Part shown: in pieces, positions 24,975 through 32,801 of the stretch
Layout of the letters: the number at the start of each line of letters is the position of its first letter
How positions within the stretch are numbered: the first letter of the stretch is position 1
Assembly (NCBI GenBank): GCA_025358155.1
Contig: JANYKR010000227.1
Coordinates: 1 to 36,322, forward strand
Reading direction: 5' to 3'
From: Betaproteobacteria bacterium
GTDB lineage: Bacteria; Pseudomonadota; Gammaproteobacteria; Burkholderiales; Burkholderiaceae_C
DNA length: 36,322 bases
Notes under the pieces: model-generated
The model's input: the letters and a program-made list of their open reading frames with translations, nothing else
The model's database searches: none
What the model was told of the DNA's origin: nothing
Translations under genes and position numbers: made by a program

Positions 24975-26861
24975 GTGGAAACCGACTTCAAATTTGATGC
25001 CCCGCCGTTCGATTGCCTCAGCAGCGACGAACGCCGCCGGGTGCAAGACCATCTGGCGCTGCAAGATCTGCATGCCGGCCAGGTGCTGCTGGCCCCGGGC
25101 GAGGAACCCAGCCACTGGTTCGTGCTGGCCCAAGGGCAGGTGCAGCAGTGGGACGGCGACGCCTGGGTGGCCAACTTTGCGCCGGGGGGCTGTTTTGATG
25201 GCCGCGCCCTGCTCGCGGGCCGGGCCAGCCACCGGTTTGTCGCGGTCGAGGACGGTCAGGTTTACCGCCTGCCCCGGGCCGTCGTGGTCGAGCTGATCGC
25301 CAGCAACACCCGCTTTGCGGCGCGGCTGTTTGCAGACCTTGCCGATAGCCTGGACGCGTTGGCCGAGCGCTCGGGTCGGCATGAGCTGCAATCGCTGACG
25401 ATGGCGCGGGTGGACCAGGTGGTGCTGCGCGCTGCGGTGGTGGTGGACGCTGGCACCGACATCGTCTCGGTGGTGCGGCTGTTCAACGCCCAGCGCATCA
25501 CCAGCGTGCTGGTGCGCGGCGCCGGCGGGCATGCGTCGCAGCCGCCAGAGTTGCCCAGCTTGGGTATCTTCACCACCGCCGGGCTGCAGCGGGCGATTTT
25601 GCAAGGCGTGCCGCTGGACCGTCTGACGGTGGGCCCACTGGCCACTTATCCACTCGTCGGTGTCAAGCGCAGCGACCACTTGTTCGATGCGCTGGCGGTG
25701 ATGATCCGCCACCGGGTGCAGCGCCTGGTGGTGTGGGAGACAGCTTCGCCGGGCGAGCCGGGCGAAGCTGCCAAACCCGCTGCGCCGACCATCGCCGGCA
25801 TGCTCGAGCAGATCGATCTGCTGAGCCTGCTGTCCAACCACTCTTACCTGGTGACCCGACAAATCCTGGACGCGACCGACCTGGCCGCGCTGGACGCCGC
25901 GGCCGCGCAGATCACCCGCATCATCGGCCTGCTGCACCGGGGCGGCACGCGGGTGGCCGGCATTGCACGGCTGGTGCAGGCGCTCAACGCCCAGTTGTTC
26001 GAGCGTGCCTGGCAACTGGTGGCGCCGGCCGACCTGGTCGCCAACTCCTGCTTGTTCGTGATGGGCAGCGAGGGCCGGGGTGAGCAGTTGCTCAAGACCG
26101 ACCAGGACAACGGCCTGGTGCTGCGTGACGGCTACACGCCGCCGGCCGACCTGCAGTCGATTTGTGACCGCTTCTCGGCGGCACTGGCCGGGTTTGGCTA
26201 CCCCGAGTGCCCCGGCCGCATCATGCTCAACAACCCCGACTGGCGTCATCCGCTGGCCGAGTTTGGCCAGACCGTGCGGCGCTGGCTGTTGCTGCCCACG
26301 CCCGAGAGCCTGATGGCGCTGGCGATCTTCATTGACGCCCATGCGGTCTGTGGTGATGCAGCCTTGCTGGAACAACTGCGCGGCGAGGTGTTTGCGCTGG
26401 TCACCGACAACGATGCGCTGCTGGCGCGGTTTGCGGCGGCCATCGGCGCCTTTGACGCCGAAGGTCAGAGCAGCTGGTGGCTACGCCTGCGGGCTGCCGA
26501 ACCCCGCCCCGACTCGCTGGACCTGAAAAAGGCCGGCACCTTTCCACTGGTTCACGGCGTGCGCGCGTTGGCGCTGGCCGAGCGCCTGAACGGCACCGGC
26601 ACGGTCGAGCGTGTCGACGCGCTGGTGGCGGCACACCGTCTGCCGGCTGCCTTTGGCGCCGAGCTGATCGACTCGCTGCACTTTTTCATGCGGCTCAAGC
26701 TGGAGGCCGGCCTGGCTGCGACGGCGGCCGGTCAGACCGGTGGCACCGTCGTCCTGGGCCGCTTGAGCGGTCTGGACCGTGAGCTGCTCAAGGACACGCT
26801 GGCCGTGGTCAAACGCTTCAAGACGCTGCTGCGTCTGCGCTTTCACCTCGACGCGCTGTAG
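24975..26861 (+). CDS. cNMP-binding / CBS / DUF294 nucleotidyltransferase-like protein
   Basis: A 628-residue cytoplasmic multi-domain protein. A cyclic-nucleotide-binding-like domain lies at about 8-125 (LHAGQVLLAPGEEPSHWFVL, then GGCFDGRALLAG). A pair of CBS motifs at about 145-280 probably senses adenine nucleotides. A GlnD-like nucleotidyltransferase domain (DUF294) at about 315-450 carries MGSEGRGEQLLKTDQDNGL (about 362-380), including the G-S and D-x-D residues of the fold. A helical DUF294_C domain completes the protein. The likely role is signal-dependent nucleotidylation or regulation of a partner. Relatives often sit beside acetate/solute symporters, and an ActP end is present 9 kb away. 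The start is a GTG at 24975. Confidence 0.87.
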   Translation: METDFKFDAPPFDCLSSDERRRVQDHLALQDLHAGQVLLAPGEEPSHWFVLAQGQVQQWDGDAWVANFAPGGCFDGRALLAGRASHRFVAVEDGQVYRLPRAVVVELIASNTRFAARLFADLADSLDALAERSGRHELQSLTMARVDQVVLRAAVVVDAGTDIVSVVRLFNAQRITSVLVRGAGGHASQPPELPSLGIFTTAGLQRAILQGVPLDRLTVGPLATYPLVGVKRSDHLFDALAVMIRHRVQRLVVWETASPGEPGEAAKPAAPTIAGMLEQIDLLSLLSNHSYLVTRQILDATDLAALDAAAAQITRIIGLLHRGGTRVAGIARLVQALNAQLFERAWQLVAPADLVANSCLFVMGSEGRGEQLLKTDQDNGLVLRDGYTPPADLQSICDRFSAALAGFGYPECPGRIMLNNPDWRHPLAEFGQTVRRWLLLPTPESLMALAIFIDAHAVCGDAALLEQLRGEVFALVTDNDALLARFAAAIGAFDAEGQSSWWLRLRAAEPRPDSLDLKKAGTFPLVHGVRALALAERLNGTGTVERVDALVAAHRLPAAFGAELIDSLHFFMRLKLEAGLAATAAGQTGGTVVLGRLSGLDRELLKDTLAVVKRFKTLLRLRFHLDAL

Positions 26862-26890
26862 CCGCCGCTGGCGCCACCCGCCTGATCAAA

Positions 26891-27130
26891 TCAGTCGCTT
26901 GACTTGACCTGGGGCCGGCGGTGCACCGTGATGACGGCCGTGCTGTCGGCCCCGGGTGCAGCAGGCGCGGCCGCACAGCCGCCGCCACCGCAGCCAGAGC
27001 AGGCGCTGGCCGGCGCGCTGGCGCGGCCCAGCCGGCGGTTGATGGCAGCGCGCCAGGCGCCCGGCATCAGTGACCAGACCGCGTAAGCGCTGCAGACGAT
27101 GACGATGACGGCGACGATCAGGGTTTGCAT
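26891..27130 (-). CDS. Small Cys-rich membrane protein after feoB (DUF6587-like)
   Basis: A 79-residue protein with one N-terminal transmembrane helix (TLIVAVIVIVCSAYAVWSLM) and a soluble tail containing CSGCGGGGC. It starts 13 bases after the feoB stop and is surely part of the feo operon. It resembles the FeoB-associated Cys-rich membrane proteins of other phyla and the DUF6587 proteins of betaproteobacteria. A FeoC-like or metal-handling role is inference. The ATG at 27130 is chosen over an upstream frame that runs into feoB. Confidence 0.75.
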   Translation of the reverse strand: MQTLIVAVIVIVCSAYAVWSLMPGAWRAAINRRLGRASAPASACSGCGGGGCAAAPAAPGADSTAVITVHRRPQVKSSD

Positions 27131-27143
27131 GCTCGGTTGCCGG

Positions 27144-29033
27144 TCAAGTGCCCAGCCACAGCGCCAGCCGGTAGGTGATGAAGGCGGCGATGTAGGCCAG
27201 CGCAAACTGGTAGGTCGCCATCAGCACCGGATAGCGCCAGCTGTTGGTCTCGCGCCGCACAGCAGCCAGGGTGGAGATGCACTGCGGTGCAAACACAAAC
27301 CAGGCCAGCAGCGACAGCGCGGTGGCGAGTGACCAGCTGTGCGCGATCATTGGCGCCAGGTGCTCGGCCACCGCATCGGTGGTGACAGAGAGCGCATAGA
27401 CCGTGCCGAGTGCGCCCACCACCACCTCGCGTGCCGCCAGGCCGGGCACCAAGGCGATGGAGATCTGCCAGTTGAAGCCGATGGGCGCAAACAAGTGCTC
27501 CAGCCCGCGACCCAGTTGGCCGGCGAAACTGTATTGAATCGCCGGGCCCGGTGCGCCAGCGGGCGGTGCCGGATAGCTGGACAAGAACCACAGCACCACC
27601 ATCAGCGAGAAGATGATCGTGCCGACCCGCCGCAAAAATATCACCGCGCGCTCCCACAGCCCAAGCGCCAGGGTACGCGGGTCTGGCCAGCGGTAGGGCG
27701 GCAGCTCCAGCATCAGCGGCTGGTAACGGCTCTTGGACCACAACCGCTTGAACAGCCAGGCCACGCCCATCGCCGAGCCCACGCCCGCCGCGTAAAGCGC
27801 AAACAGCACCAGGCCGCGCAGGTTGAAGGGCCCCACCGCCCGGTCGGGCACAAAGGCACCGATCAGCAGGGCGTAAACCGGCAGCCGGGCTGAACAGGTC
27901 ATCAACGGCGCGATCATGATGGTGGTGATGCGGTCGCGCCAATGGGCGATGGTGCGGGTGGCCATGATGCCGGGCACGGCACAGGCAAAGCTCGACAGCA
28001 GCGGGATGAAAGCCCGGCCCGACAGCCCGACCTTGCCCATCACGTTGTCCAGCAAAAAAGCCGCGCGCGGCAGGTAGCCTGAGTCCTCCAGCGCCAGGAT
28101 GAACAAGAACAGGATCAGGATCTGCGGCAAAAACACCAGCACGCTGCCAGCGCCGGCAATCGCGCCGTCCACCAGCAGGCTGCGCAACGGCCCGGCCGAC
28201 ATCTGGCCGGTCACCGCCTCGCCCAGCGCGGCCATGGCGCTGCGGATCAGCTCCATCGGCAGATTGGCCCAGGAGAACACCGCCTGGAAGGTGATGAACA
28301 GCAGCGCGCCCAGGATCAGCAGGCCCCACACCGGGTGCAACACCCAGGCGTCGAGCCTGAGTTGCAGCCGCTGCAAGGTGGGTGGAATTGGGGCGACCAG
28401 CGCCAGGATGCGGCGCACCTCGGTCTGCAGCTCGACCGGTGAGGCGCGGTCGGCCTCGTCCGGCGGCATCGTGACCTCGGGCGCGTCCGCCGGCAATTGC
28501 CAGCCCGCCAGCAAGGCCAGCAGCGCCGCATGGCCGTTGGCGCGCACGGCCACCGTCTCGACCACCGGGCAACCCAGCTCGATCGCCAGCCTGGCGCTGT
28601 CGATCACCAGGCCGCGCGCCCTTGCCATGTCGACCATGTTGAGCGCCACCAGCATCGGCCGGCCCAGCCGTTTGCACTCCAGCACCAGGCGCAAGTTCAT
28701 GCGCAGGTTGGTGGCATCGACCACCACCACCAGCGCATCGGGCACATCCTCGCCGGCGCGCCGGCCCTCGATCACCTCCAGCGTGACCCGCTCGTCCGGC
28801 GTGGCCGGCTGCAAGCTGTAGGTGCCGGGCAGGTCGATCACCCGAACGCTGCGTCCGTCGGCCAGCCTGGCCTGGCCGATCTTGCGCTCGACCGTGACAC
28901 CGGCATAGTTGGCCACCTTCTGGCGGGCGCCGGTCAACAGGTTGAACAGCGCTGTCTTGCCGCAGTTCGGGTTGCCCACCAACGCCACGCTGCGCAACAT
29001 CGGCATGGCGCTGGCCGGATGCAGAGCGCTCAT
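27144..29033 (-). CDS. feoB: Ferrous iron transporter FeoB
   Basis: A 629-residue inner-membrane Fe(II) importer. The N-terminal GTPase has G1 GNPNCGKT (20-27), switch AGVTVE, G3 DLPG (67-70) and G4 NMVD (132-135). The membrane part has the paired gate regions. The first contains CAVPGIMATRTI and PLMTCSARLPVYALLIGAF with the conserved Cys residues; the second contains GLAAREVVVGALGTVYAL and FAPQCISTLAAVRRE. It is shorter than E. coli FeoB (773), mainly in the linker, which is normal in this lineage. It lies 12 bases after feoA and 13 before the Cys-rich protein. The start at 29033 is one of three nearby ATG codons (also 29006 and 29000). Confidence 0.95.
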   Translation of the reverse strand: MSALHPASAMPMLRSVALVGNPNCGKTALFNLLTGARQKVANYAGVTVERKIGQARLADGRSVRVIDLPGTYSLQPATPDERVTLEVIEGRRAGEDVPDALVVVVDATNLRMNLRLVLECKRLGRPMLVALNMVDMARARGLVIDSARLAIELGCPVVETVAVRANGHAALLALLAGWQLPADAPEVTMPPDEADRASPVELQTEVRRILALVAPIPPTLQRLQLRLDAWVLHPVWGLLILGALLFITFQAVFSWANLPMELIRSAMAALGEAVTGQMSAGPLRSLLVDGAIAGAGSVLVFLPQILILFLFILALEDSGYLPRAAFLLDNVMGKVGLSGRAFIPLLSSFACAVPGIMATRTIAHWRDRITTIMIAPLMTCSARLPVYALLIGAFVPDRAVGPFNLRGLVLFALYAAGVGSAMGVAWLFKRLWSKSRYQPLMLELPPYRWPDPRTLALGLWERAVIFLRRVGTIIFSLMVVLWFLSSYPAPPAGAPGPAIQYSFAGQLGRGLEHLFAPIGFNWQISIALVPGLAAREVVVGALGTVYALSVTTDAVAEHLAPMIAHSWSLATALSLLAWFVFAPQCISTLAAVRRETNSWRYPVLMATYQFALAYIAAFITYRLALWLGT

Positions 29034-29045
29034 CAGGGGCTGATT

Positions 29046-29318
29046 TCAGGCCGCCAGCGGCAAGGATTGAACGGTGGTGTCAACCCGGATGCACCGCGCT
29101 TCAAGCAGGCGCAGCGCAAACATCGTGTCGCCCACCCGCACCGCCAGCGGTTCGCGGCCACCGGGGCCCCGGTGCAGCACCTGCACCGGCTCGCCTGGCA
29201 AAAACCCCAGCTCGGCCAAGCGGCGCAGGTGTTGCGGGTCCAGACCGGATCCGCTCTCGCACACCTGGGTCACGCAGGCGGGCACACCATCGGGCAGATC
29301 GCAGAGCAGGGTGGTCAT
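29046..29318 (-). CDS. feoA: FeoA, SH3-like partner of FeoB
   Basis: A 90-residue cytoplasmic FeoA-domain protein that assists FeoB. The SH3-like barrel is seen in LRRLAELGFLPGEPVQVLHR and PLAVRVGDTMFALRLLEA. It is the first gene of feoA-feoB-small protein. No Shine-Dalgarno is visible before the ATG at 29318. A Fur-like box overlapping a -10-like GACAAT lies 27 bases upstream, so the operon should be repressed by iron. Confidence 0.93.
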   Translation of the reverse strand: MTTLLCDLPDGVPACVTQVCESGSGLDPQHLRRLAELGFLPGEPVQVLHRGPGGREPLAVRVGDTMFALRLLEARCIRVDTTVQSLPLAA

Positions 29319-29344
29319 GGTGTTTTGAACACGGGAGGAAACCT

Positions 29345-29365
29345 AAATGCGATTGTCTCTCATTT
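29345..29365 (-). promoter_or_regulatory. Fur-like box in front of feoA
   Basis: The core AATGCGATTGTCTCTCATT (29346-29364, plus strand) matches the ferric-uptake inverted repeat AATGATAAT-N-ATTATCATT at 12 of 18 positions, with outer arms AAATG and CATTT intact. On the minus strand it contains GACAAT, a candidate -10 for feoA, so Fur binding would block RNA polymerase. Alignment was done by eye. Confidence 0.6.
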
Positions 29366-29410
29366 CGGATCGGTCTGCGCGGTGCCCACGGCGTTGCCGT
29401 TTGCGTTGCA

Positions 29411-29950
29411 TCAAGGCGCGTGATGCCGTTCGCGGTTGGGCCCGTGCTGGTGGCCATGCTGGTGGCCATGCTGGCGCCCGGGGTGATGGCCGGGGTGGTG
29501 GCCGAGAGGGTGGCCACGGTGGCGACGCCAGCCATGCCAAAGCCCGGCAGCGCTGCAGCCGGTGCCCGCAACGGCATGGCCCCAGCCCAGCGCAGGCCGC
29601 AGCCACTCTGGCGTCAGGTAGTACAGCGCGTAGCCGCTGAGCACCGCCAGCGCTGCCAGCCCGCACAGCAGCAAGCCGCTGCGACGCTGGCCCGCATGGC
29701 GGTGGCGCTGCGCCAGCGGCCAGGCGGCAGGGATGTGGTGCCCGGCCATCAGCCCCAGGCCAAACAGCGCAGCAAAAGCGCCAGCGCCGTGCAGGCGCAT
29801 CAGCAGCGCTTCGGCCGGCTGCGGCAAGTCACCCTCGGCCCCGCTGTAGTGCAGCAGCAACCAGGCGGCGCCGGTCAGGGTCAACAAGACAGCGACCAGG
29901 GCGCCGCTCCAGCGTTGCCAGCGTACCGGACGCAAGGGGATGCGGTGCAT
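29411..29950 (-). CDS. Four-helix membrane protein with His-rich tail (DUF4405-like)
   Basis: A 179-residue inner-membrane protein. Four hydrophobic helices lie at about 14-36, 52-72, 88-110 and 120-140. Histidines lie in or at the ends of helices (LLLHYS, RLHGAGAF, MAGHHIPA, WGHAVAG, GLWHGW), the pattern of a di-haem b-type cytochrome of the DUF4405/ferric-reductase-like sort. The last 35 residues are His/Gly-rich (GHQHGHQHG), encoded by 12-bp repeats, and could bind metal. It follows apbE by 20 bases and is probably the membrane electron-carrying unit for the flavinylated protein. The haem assignment is inference; the identity of the family is moderately sure. Confidence 0.65.
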   Translation of the reverse strand: MHRIPLRPVRWQRWSGALVAVLLTLTGAAWLLLHYSGAEGDLPQPAEALLMRLHGAGAFAALFGLGLMAGHHIPAAWPLAQRHRHAGQRRSGLLLCGLAALAVLSGYALYYLTPEWLRPALGWGHAVAGTGCSAAGLWHGWRRHRGHPLGHHPGHHPGRQHGHQHGHQHGPNRERHHAP

Positions 29951-29970
29951 GGGTTTGCCGGCTTTGCGGA

Positions 29971-30789
29971 TCAGTGCATCCAGGCGCGTGCGCCCAATCG
30001 GGCCAGCAGCGGATGGCAGGCGTCGCGGGTCAACACCACGATCTTGGTCAGCGCGTCGGCCCAGAGGCAGCACGGGGCGGCGACGCTGACCTGGGTGTCG
30101 AGTCTGGCGGGCAGCGCCAGCGGCGACCAGGCCTGGGACCGGCAGCCCGGCCCCAGGTGGCTGCTGGCGAAGGCGCCCTCGCTCAGGCTGCCGATGGGGT
30201 GCACACCGCCGCTGTGTTCGTTGCGCAAACGCAAGGGCAGCGCCAGCGCGCCGAACACCCGCAGGTCGCCGCCGGCATTGACCCAGCCGGCCTGGCAGCC
30301 GGCCCGCCGCAGCGCGCGCACCGCCGCGTCCACCGCCTGGCCTTTGGCAATGCCGCCCAGGTCGAGCCGTACGCCGGGGCTGAGCTTGTGCAGTTGCGCG
30401 CCGGTGATCCACCAGCTTGTCGGGCCGCTGCCCAGGCTGATGTCGAACAAGCCGCTGCTGGCCTGGCGCAGGGCCTGGGCCGCGTGCAAGGCGCGTTGTC
30501 CGGCTGGCCGCAGGCGCAGAGCGCCACCCGGCGCGAGCCGCTCGAATCGGCAAACATCGCTGTCCGGGTCAAAGCGTGACAGGGCAGTCTGCACGTCGGT
30601 GATGGCGGCAAAGCCGGCGGCCAGCGCGGCCTCAGTGTCGAGTTCTGCGGTCTTGACCCGGGTGTCGTCGGGGCGGCAGTTGTCGGCGACGATGCCGATC
30701 TCCACCAAGGTGCCGAGCAGCGGCCGGGCTCGGCGCAGCAGGGCTGCAGCATCACTTGCAACTGGAGCGGCGCCAGTGCCGGACATCAT
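29971..30789 (-). CDS. apbE: FAD:protein FMN transferase (ApbE)
   Basis: A 272-residue ApbE-family enzyme that transfers FMN from FAD onto a Ser/Thr of target proteins through a phosphoester bond. Visible motifs: RPLLGTLVEIG (N-terminal strand), GLFDISLGS, RLDLGGIAKGQAVD (FAD/Mg binding), WVNAGGDLRVFG and the C-terminal ADALTKIVV. It lacks the usual lipoprotein or secretion signal: the N-terminus is hydrophilic up to RPLLGT. Its ATG overlaps the stop of the FMN-binding protein gene as ATGA (30786-30789). The obvious substrate is that neighbour, whose SGAT motif is the modification site. Slightly shorter than typical ApbE (about 330), partly from the missing signal. Confidence 0.9.
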   Translation of the reverse strand: MMSGTGAAPVASDAAALLRRARPLLGTLVEIGIVADNCRPDDTRVKTAELDTEAALAAGFAAITDVQTALSRFDPDSDVCRFERLAPGGALRLRPAGQRALHAAQALRQASSGLFDISLGSGPTSWWITGAQLHKLSPGVRLDLGGIAKGQAVDAAVRALRRAGCQAGWVNAGGDLRVFGALALPLRLRNEHSGGVHPIGSLSEGAFASSHLGPGCRSQAWSPLALPARLDTQVSVAAPCCLWADALTKIVVLTRDACHPLLARLGARAWMH

Positions 30790-31328
30790 GTGGGCAGCGC
30801 CCCGGACCGCCGCGCCGCGTCCAGCACCGCGACGATGCGCCGCACGCCGTCGGTGACATGGTTGCAGCTCAAGGTGGCGCCGCTGATGTTGCTGATGTCC
30901 TCGCCCACGCGCAGCGGCGCAGACACCGTCTTGCCGACAAACTGGCGGCGCCAGGCCGGCAGGCGGATCTCATGGCCGTGGCTTTCGCGGTAGGACAGGA
31001 TCTCGACCTGGCGCACGCTGCCCTCGGGGCCAATGCCCACGGCGTAGCCGATCAGCTCAAATTTGCCGATCACCGCGTCGGTGACCACCACGCCCAGCAG
31101 GGTTGTGCCTTTCCAGGCCAGCCGCAGCGGCCAGCGTGCCGAACGCGCCGGCACACCGGCTGCCGCCAGCTTCTGCAGTTGAGCGGCGTCGAACTGCAGC
31201 TCGCGCTGCTCGAAGCGCTCAGCCTCCGGAAACATGGCGTGCGCCGCTTGCTCGGCGCTGAGGTAGTCCACCGCAAAGGCGCTGGCCGGCAGCGTGGCGA
31301 CAGCGGCCAGGGTGATCAATGCGCGCAC
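30786..31328 (-). CDS. Exported FMN-binding domain protein, flavinylation target
   Basis: A 180-residue protein with a signal peptide (residues 1-19, ending ASAFA) and one FMN_bind domain. The flavinylation motif is NISGATLS with Thr152 as the expected FMN attachment site, as in NqrC, RnfG and EetA-type proteins. It should act in the periplasm as a covalent-flavin electron carrier. The start is a GTG at 31328, three bases after the porin stop, and the stop overlaps apbE, so porin, this gene and apbE are one transcript. The position between a porin/cytochrome pair and FeoAB suggests ferric iron or a flavin/haem redox partner as the electron acceptor. Confidence 0.9.
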   Translation of the reverse strand: MRALITLAAVATLPASAFAVDYLSAEQAAHAMFPEAERFEQRELQFDAAQLQKLAAAGVPARSARWPLRLAWKGTTLLGVVVTDAVIGKFELIGYAVGIGPEGSVRQVEILSYRESHGHEIRLPAWRRQFVGKTVSAPLRVGEDISNISGATLSCNHVTDGVRRIVAVLDAARRSGALPT

Positions 31329-31331
31329 GGG

Positions 31332-32687
31332 TCAAAAGCTCCAGCCCAGACCGAGGTTGCTGCGGTCGAGGTCGCGGTTTTGGGTAAAGCGCTGCCAATC
31401 GGCCTTGAGCACCACGCCCGGTGCGAGCTCGAAGTTGGCGCCCAGCGTGAGCACCCGCTCGGTCGGCCGGGCGTCGGGCGTCAAGCCCGGGCCGAGGTCG
31501 GCATAACTGCTGGCGGTGTTGAAGCGCTCCAACCGGACAAACGGCGTCAACTTGTAGTTGCCGTTGCGCCAGAGGTGGTAGCCGGCCTGCAGGTAACCCC
31601 CTTCAAATGTCTTGGGGATCAGCGTGCTGCCACCCACCAGCGGTGCGTTCAGCTCGGCGGTGTGGCTGATGCTGCCTCGGCTGTAGAGGGCGGCCAGGTC
31701 CCAGCGGCCGGGCGTCCAGCGGGCATGCAGGTCCCACAGCGTGACCCGCGCCGGCGCGAGTGCCAAGCCGTGGCTGGCACCGCCCGAGAACCAGCCGCCG
31801 CCGAGTTGCAGGCCGGGTACACCGCGCCAGTTGAGCGCCCCAAACAAGGCCAGGTCTCGCGACTTGGCCAGGGCCAGCTCCTGGTGCACGGCGCCCAGTG
31901 GCGACTCGCTGCCCCCGCTGGAGCGGGCATCCCACTTGTTGAGGTCGAACCCGGTCGAGACACCGCCCTGCAGCGTGATGCCGTTGTCGAAAGCACCCAC
32001 CAGCTGCAGGCCGCCCTCGCGCCAGGTGCTGGGGATGATCGCGGTCTCGACAAAATTGCGCTCGACGCCGTAGTAGGCAGTCGGCTCATGGTTCTCGTTG
32101 AGCAAGCCCATCGGCATCAGGAACAGGCCAGCGCGCAAGGCCCAGGTCGGGTTGAGCTGGTGCTCGACGTAAGCCTGTTCGATCGCGACCTCGCCGGGGT
32201 CGCCGGCCGAGCTGACCGAATGCTCCACCTCGATTTCGCCCACGAACTTGGTTTTGTCGTCGATCCGGTGCTGCAAGCCCAGCACAAACCGCCGCAGATC
32301 GGCCTGGGTCTGTTGCGGCGCCCGGCTCGGCCGGTTGTAGTTGATCTCGCCGTAGCTGCTGATCACGGTGGCGGGCCCGGCGGGTGAGGCTGCCGCGCCG
32401 GCGTATCCCGCGGCCAGCGGTTCGATTTGGGCCGGTGCCGAGGCGGTTGCTGCGGCGTTGGCGCCGGCTGTTGCCGGCGCACTGCCACGGGCCGGCGCTG
32501 AGCTGGTGATCTGGCGCTTGAGCTCGGCCACCTCGGCGGCCAGCAGGTCGAGTCGGCGCATCAGGTCGAGCTCGGTCGCGCTCTGGGCGTGCGCCGCGCT
32601 GGCGGGCCACAGGGCGGGGCAGACGGCGGCCAAGGCCAGGATCAGGGCAGGGGAGCTGAGGCGGCGCGGCGCAGGGATCGGGTTCAT
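31332..32687 (-). CDS. Outer-membrane porin with N-terminal coiled coil
   Basis: A 451-residue outer-membrane protein. It has a signal peptide (about 1-35, ending SAAHAQ), a short coiled coil (LMRRLDLLAAEVAELKRQI), an Ala-rich linker to about 110, then a beta-barrel of alternating strands from SSYGEINYNRP to the C-terminal Phe (LGWSF) that is recognised by the BAM machinery. It resembles the phosphate-selective porin O/P group. The first gene in a tight operon with the FMN-binding protein. It could admit iron complexes, flavins or anions; the sequence does not say which. Confidence 0.82.
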   Translation of the reverse strand: MNPIPAPRRLSSPALILALAAVCPALWPASAAHAQSATELDLMRRLDLLAAEVAELKRQITSSAPARGSAPATAGANAAATASAPAQIEPLAAGYAGAAASPAGPATVISSYGEINYNRPSRAPQQTQADLRRFVLGLQHRIDDKTKFVGEIEVEHSVSSAGDPGEVAIEQAYVEHQLNPTWALRAGLFLMPMGLLNENHEPTAYYGVERNFVETAIIPSTWREGGLQLVGAFDNGITLQGGVSTGFDLNKWDARSSGGSESPLGAVHQELALAKSRDLALFGALNWRGVPGLQLGGGWFSGGASHGLALAPARVTLWDLHARWTPGRWDLAALYSRGSISHTAELNAPLVGGSTLIPKTFEGGYLQAGYHLWRNGNYKLTPFVRLERFNTASSYADLGPGLTPDARPTERVLTLGANFELAPGVVLKADWQRFTQNRDLDRSNLGLGWSF

Positions 32688-32765
32688 CGGTTACTCGGTA
32701 AAAGGTGGGCAGACACGCGCCATGGGGGCCAATCGAATTGGCGGCGAATCAAGGTGGCGGCAAAT

Positions 32766-32801
32766 CAGGCGGGGTGGGGTCAACAGGCGGGGTGGGGTCA
32801 A
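32766..32801. repeat. Exact 18-bp tandem repeat across the stop of the cytochrome gene
   Basis: CAGGCGGGGTGGGGTCAA occurs twice back to back (32766-32783, 32784-32801). The second copy contains the stop codon of the cytochrome peroxidase gene (minus strand, 32798-32800). An imperfect 16-base repeat (TGGCGGCGAATCAAGG type) lies just beside it, so most of the 110-base gap to the porin gene is repeat-derived. No terminator or promoter stands out. Confidence 0.8.

Noticed and set aside
29347-29640. Plus-strand frame with a good GGAGG site before an ATG at 29347
   Set aside because: The Shine-Dalgarno-like match lies next to the Fur-like box by chance; the product is Arg/Gly-rich and antisense to the His-rich membrane protein gene.
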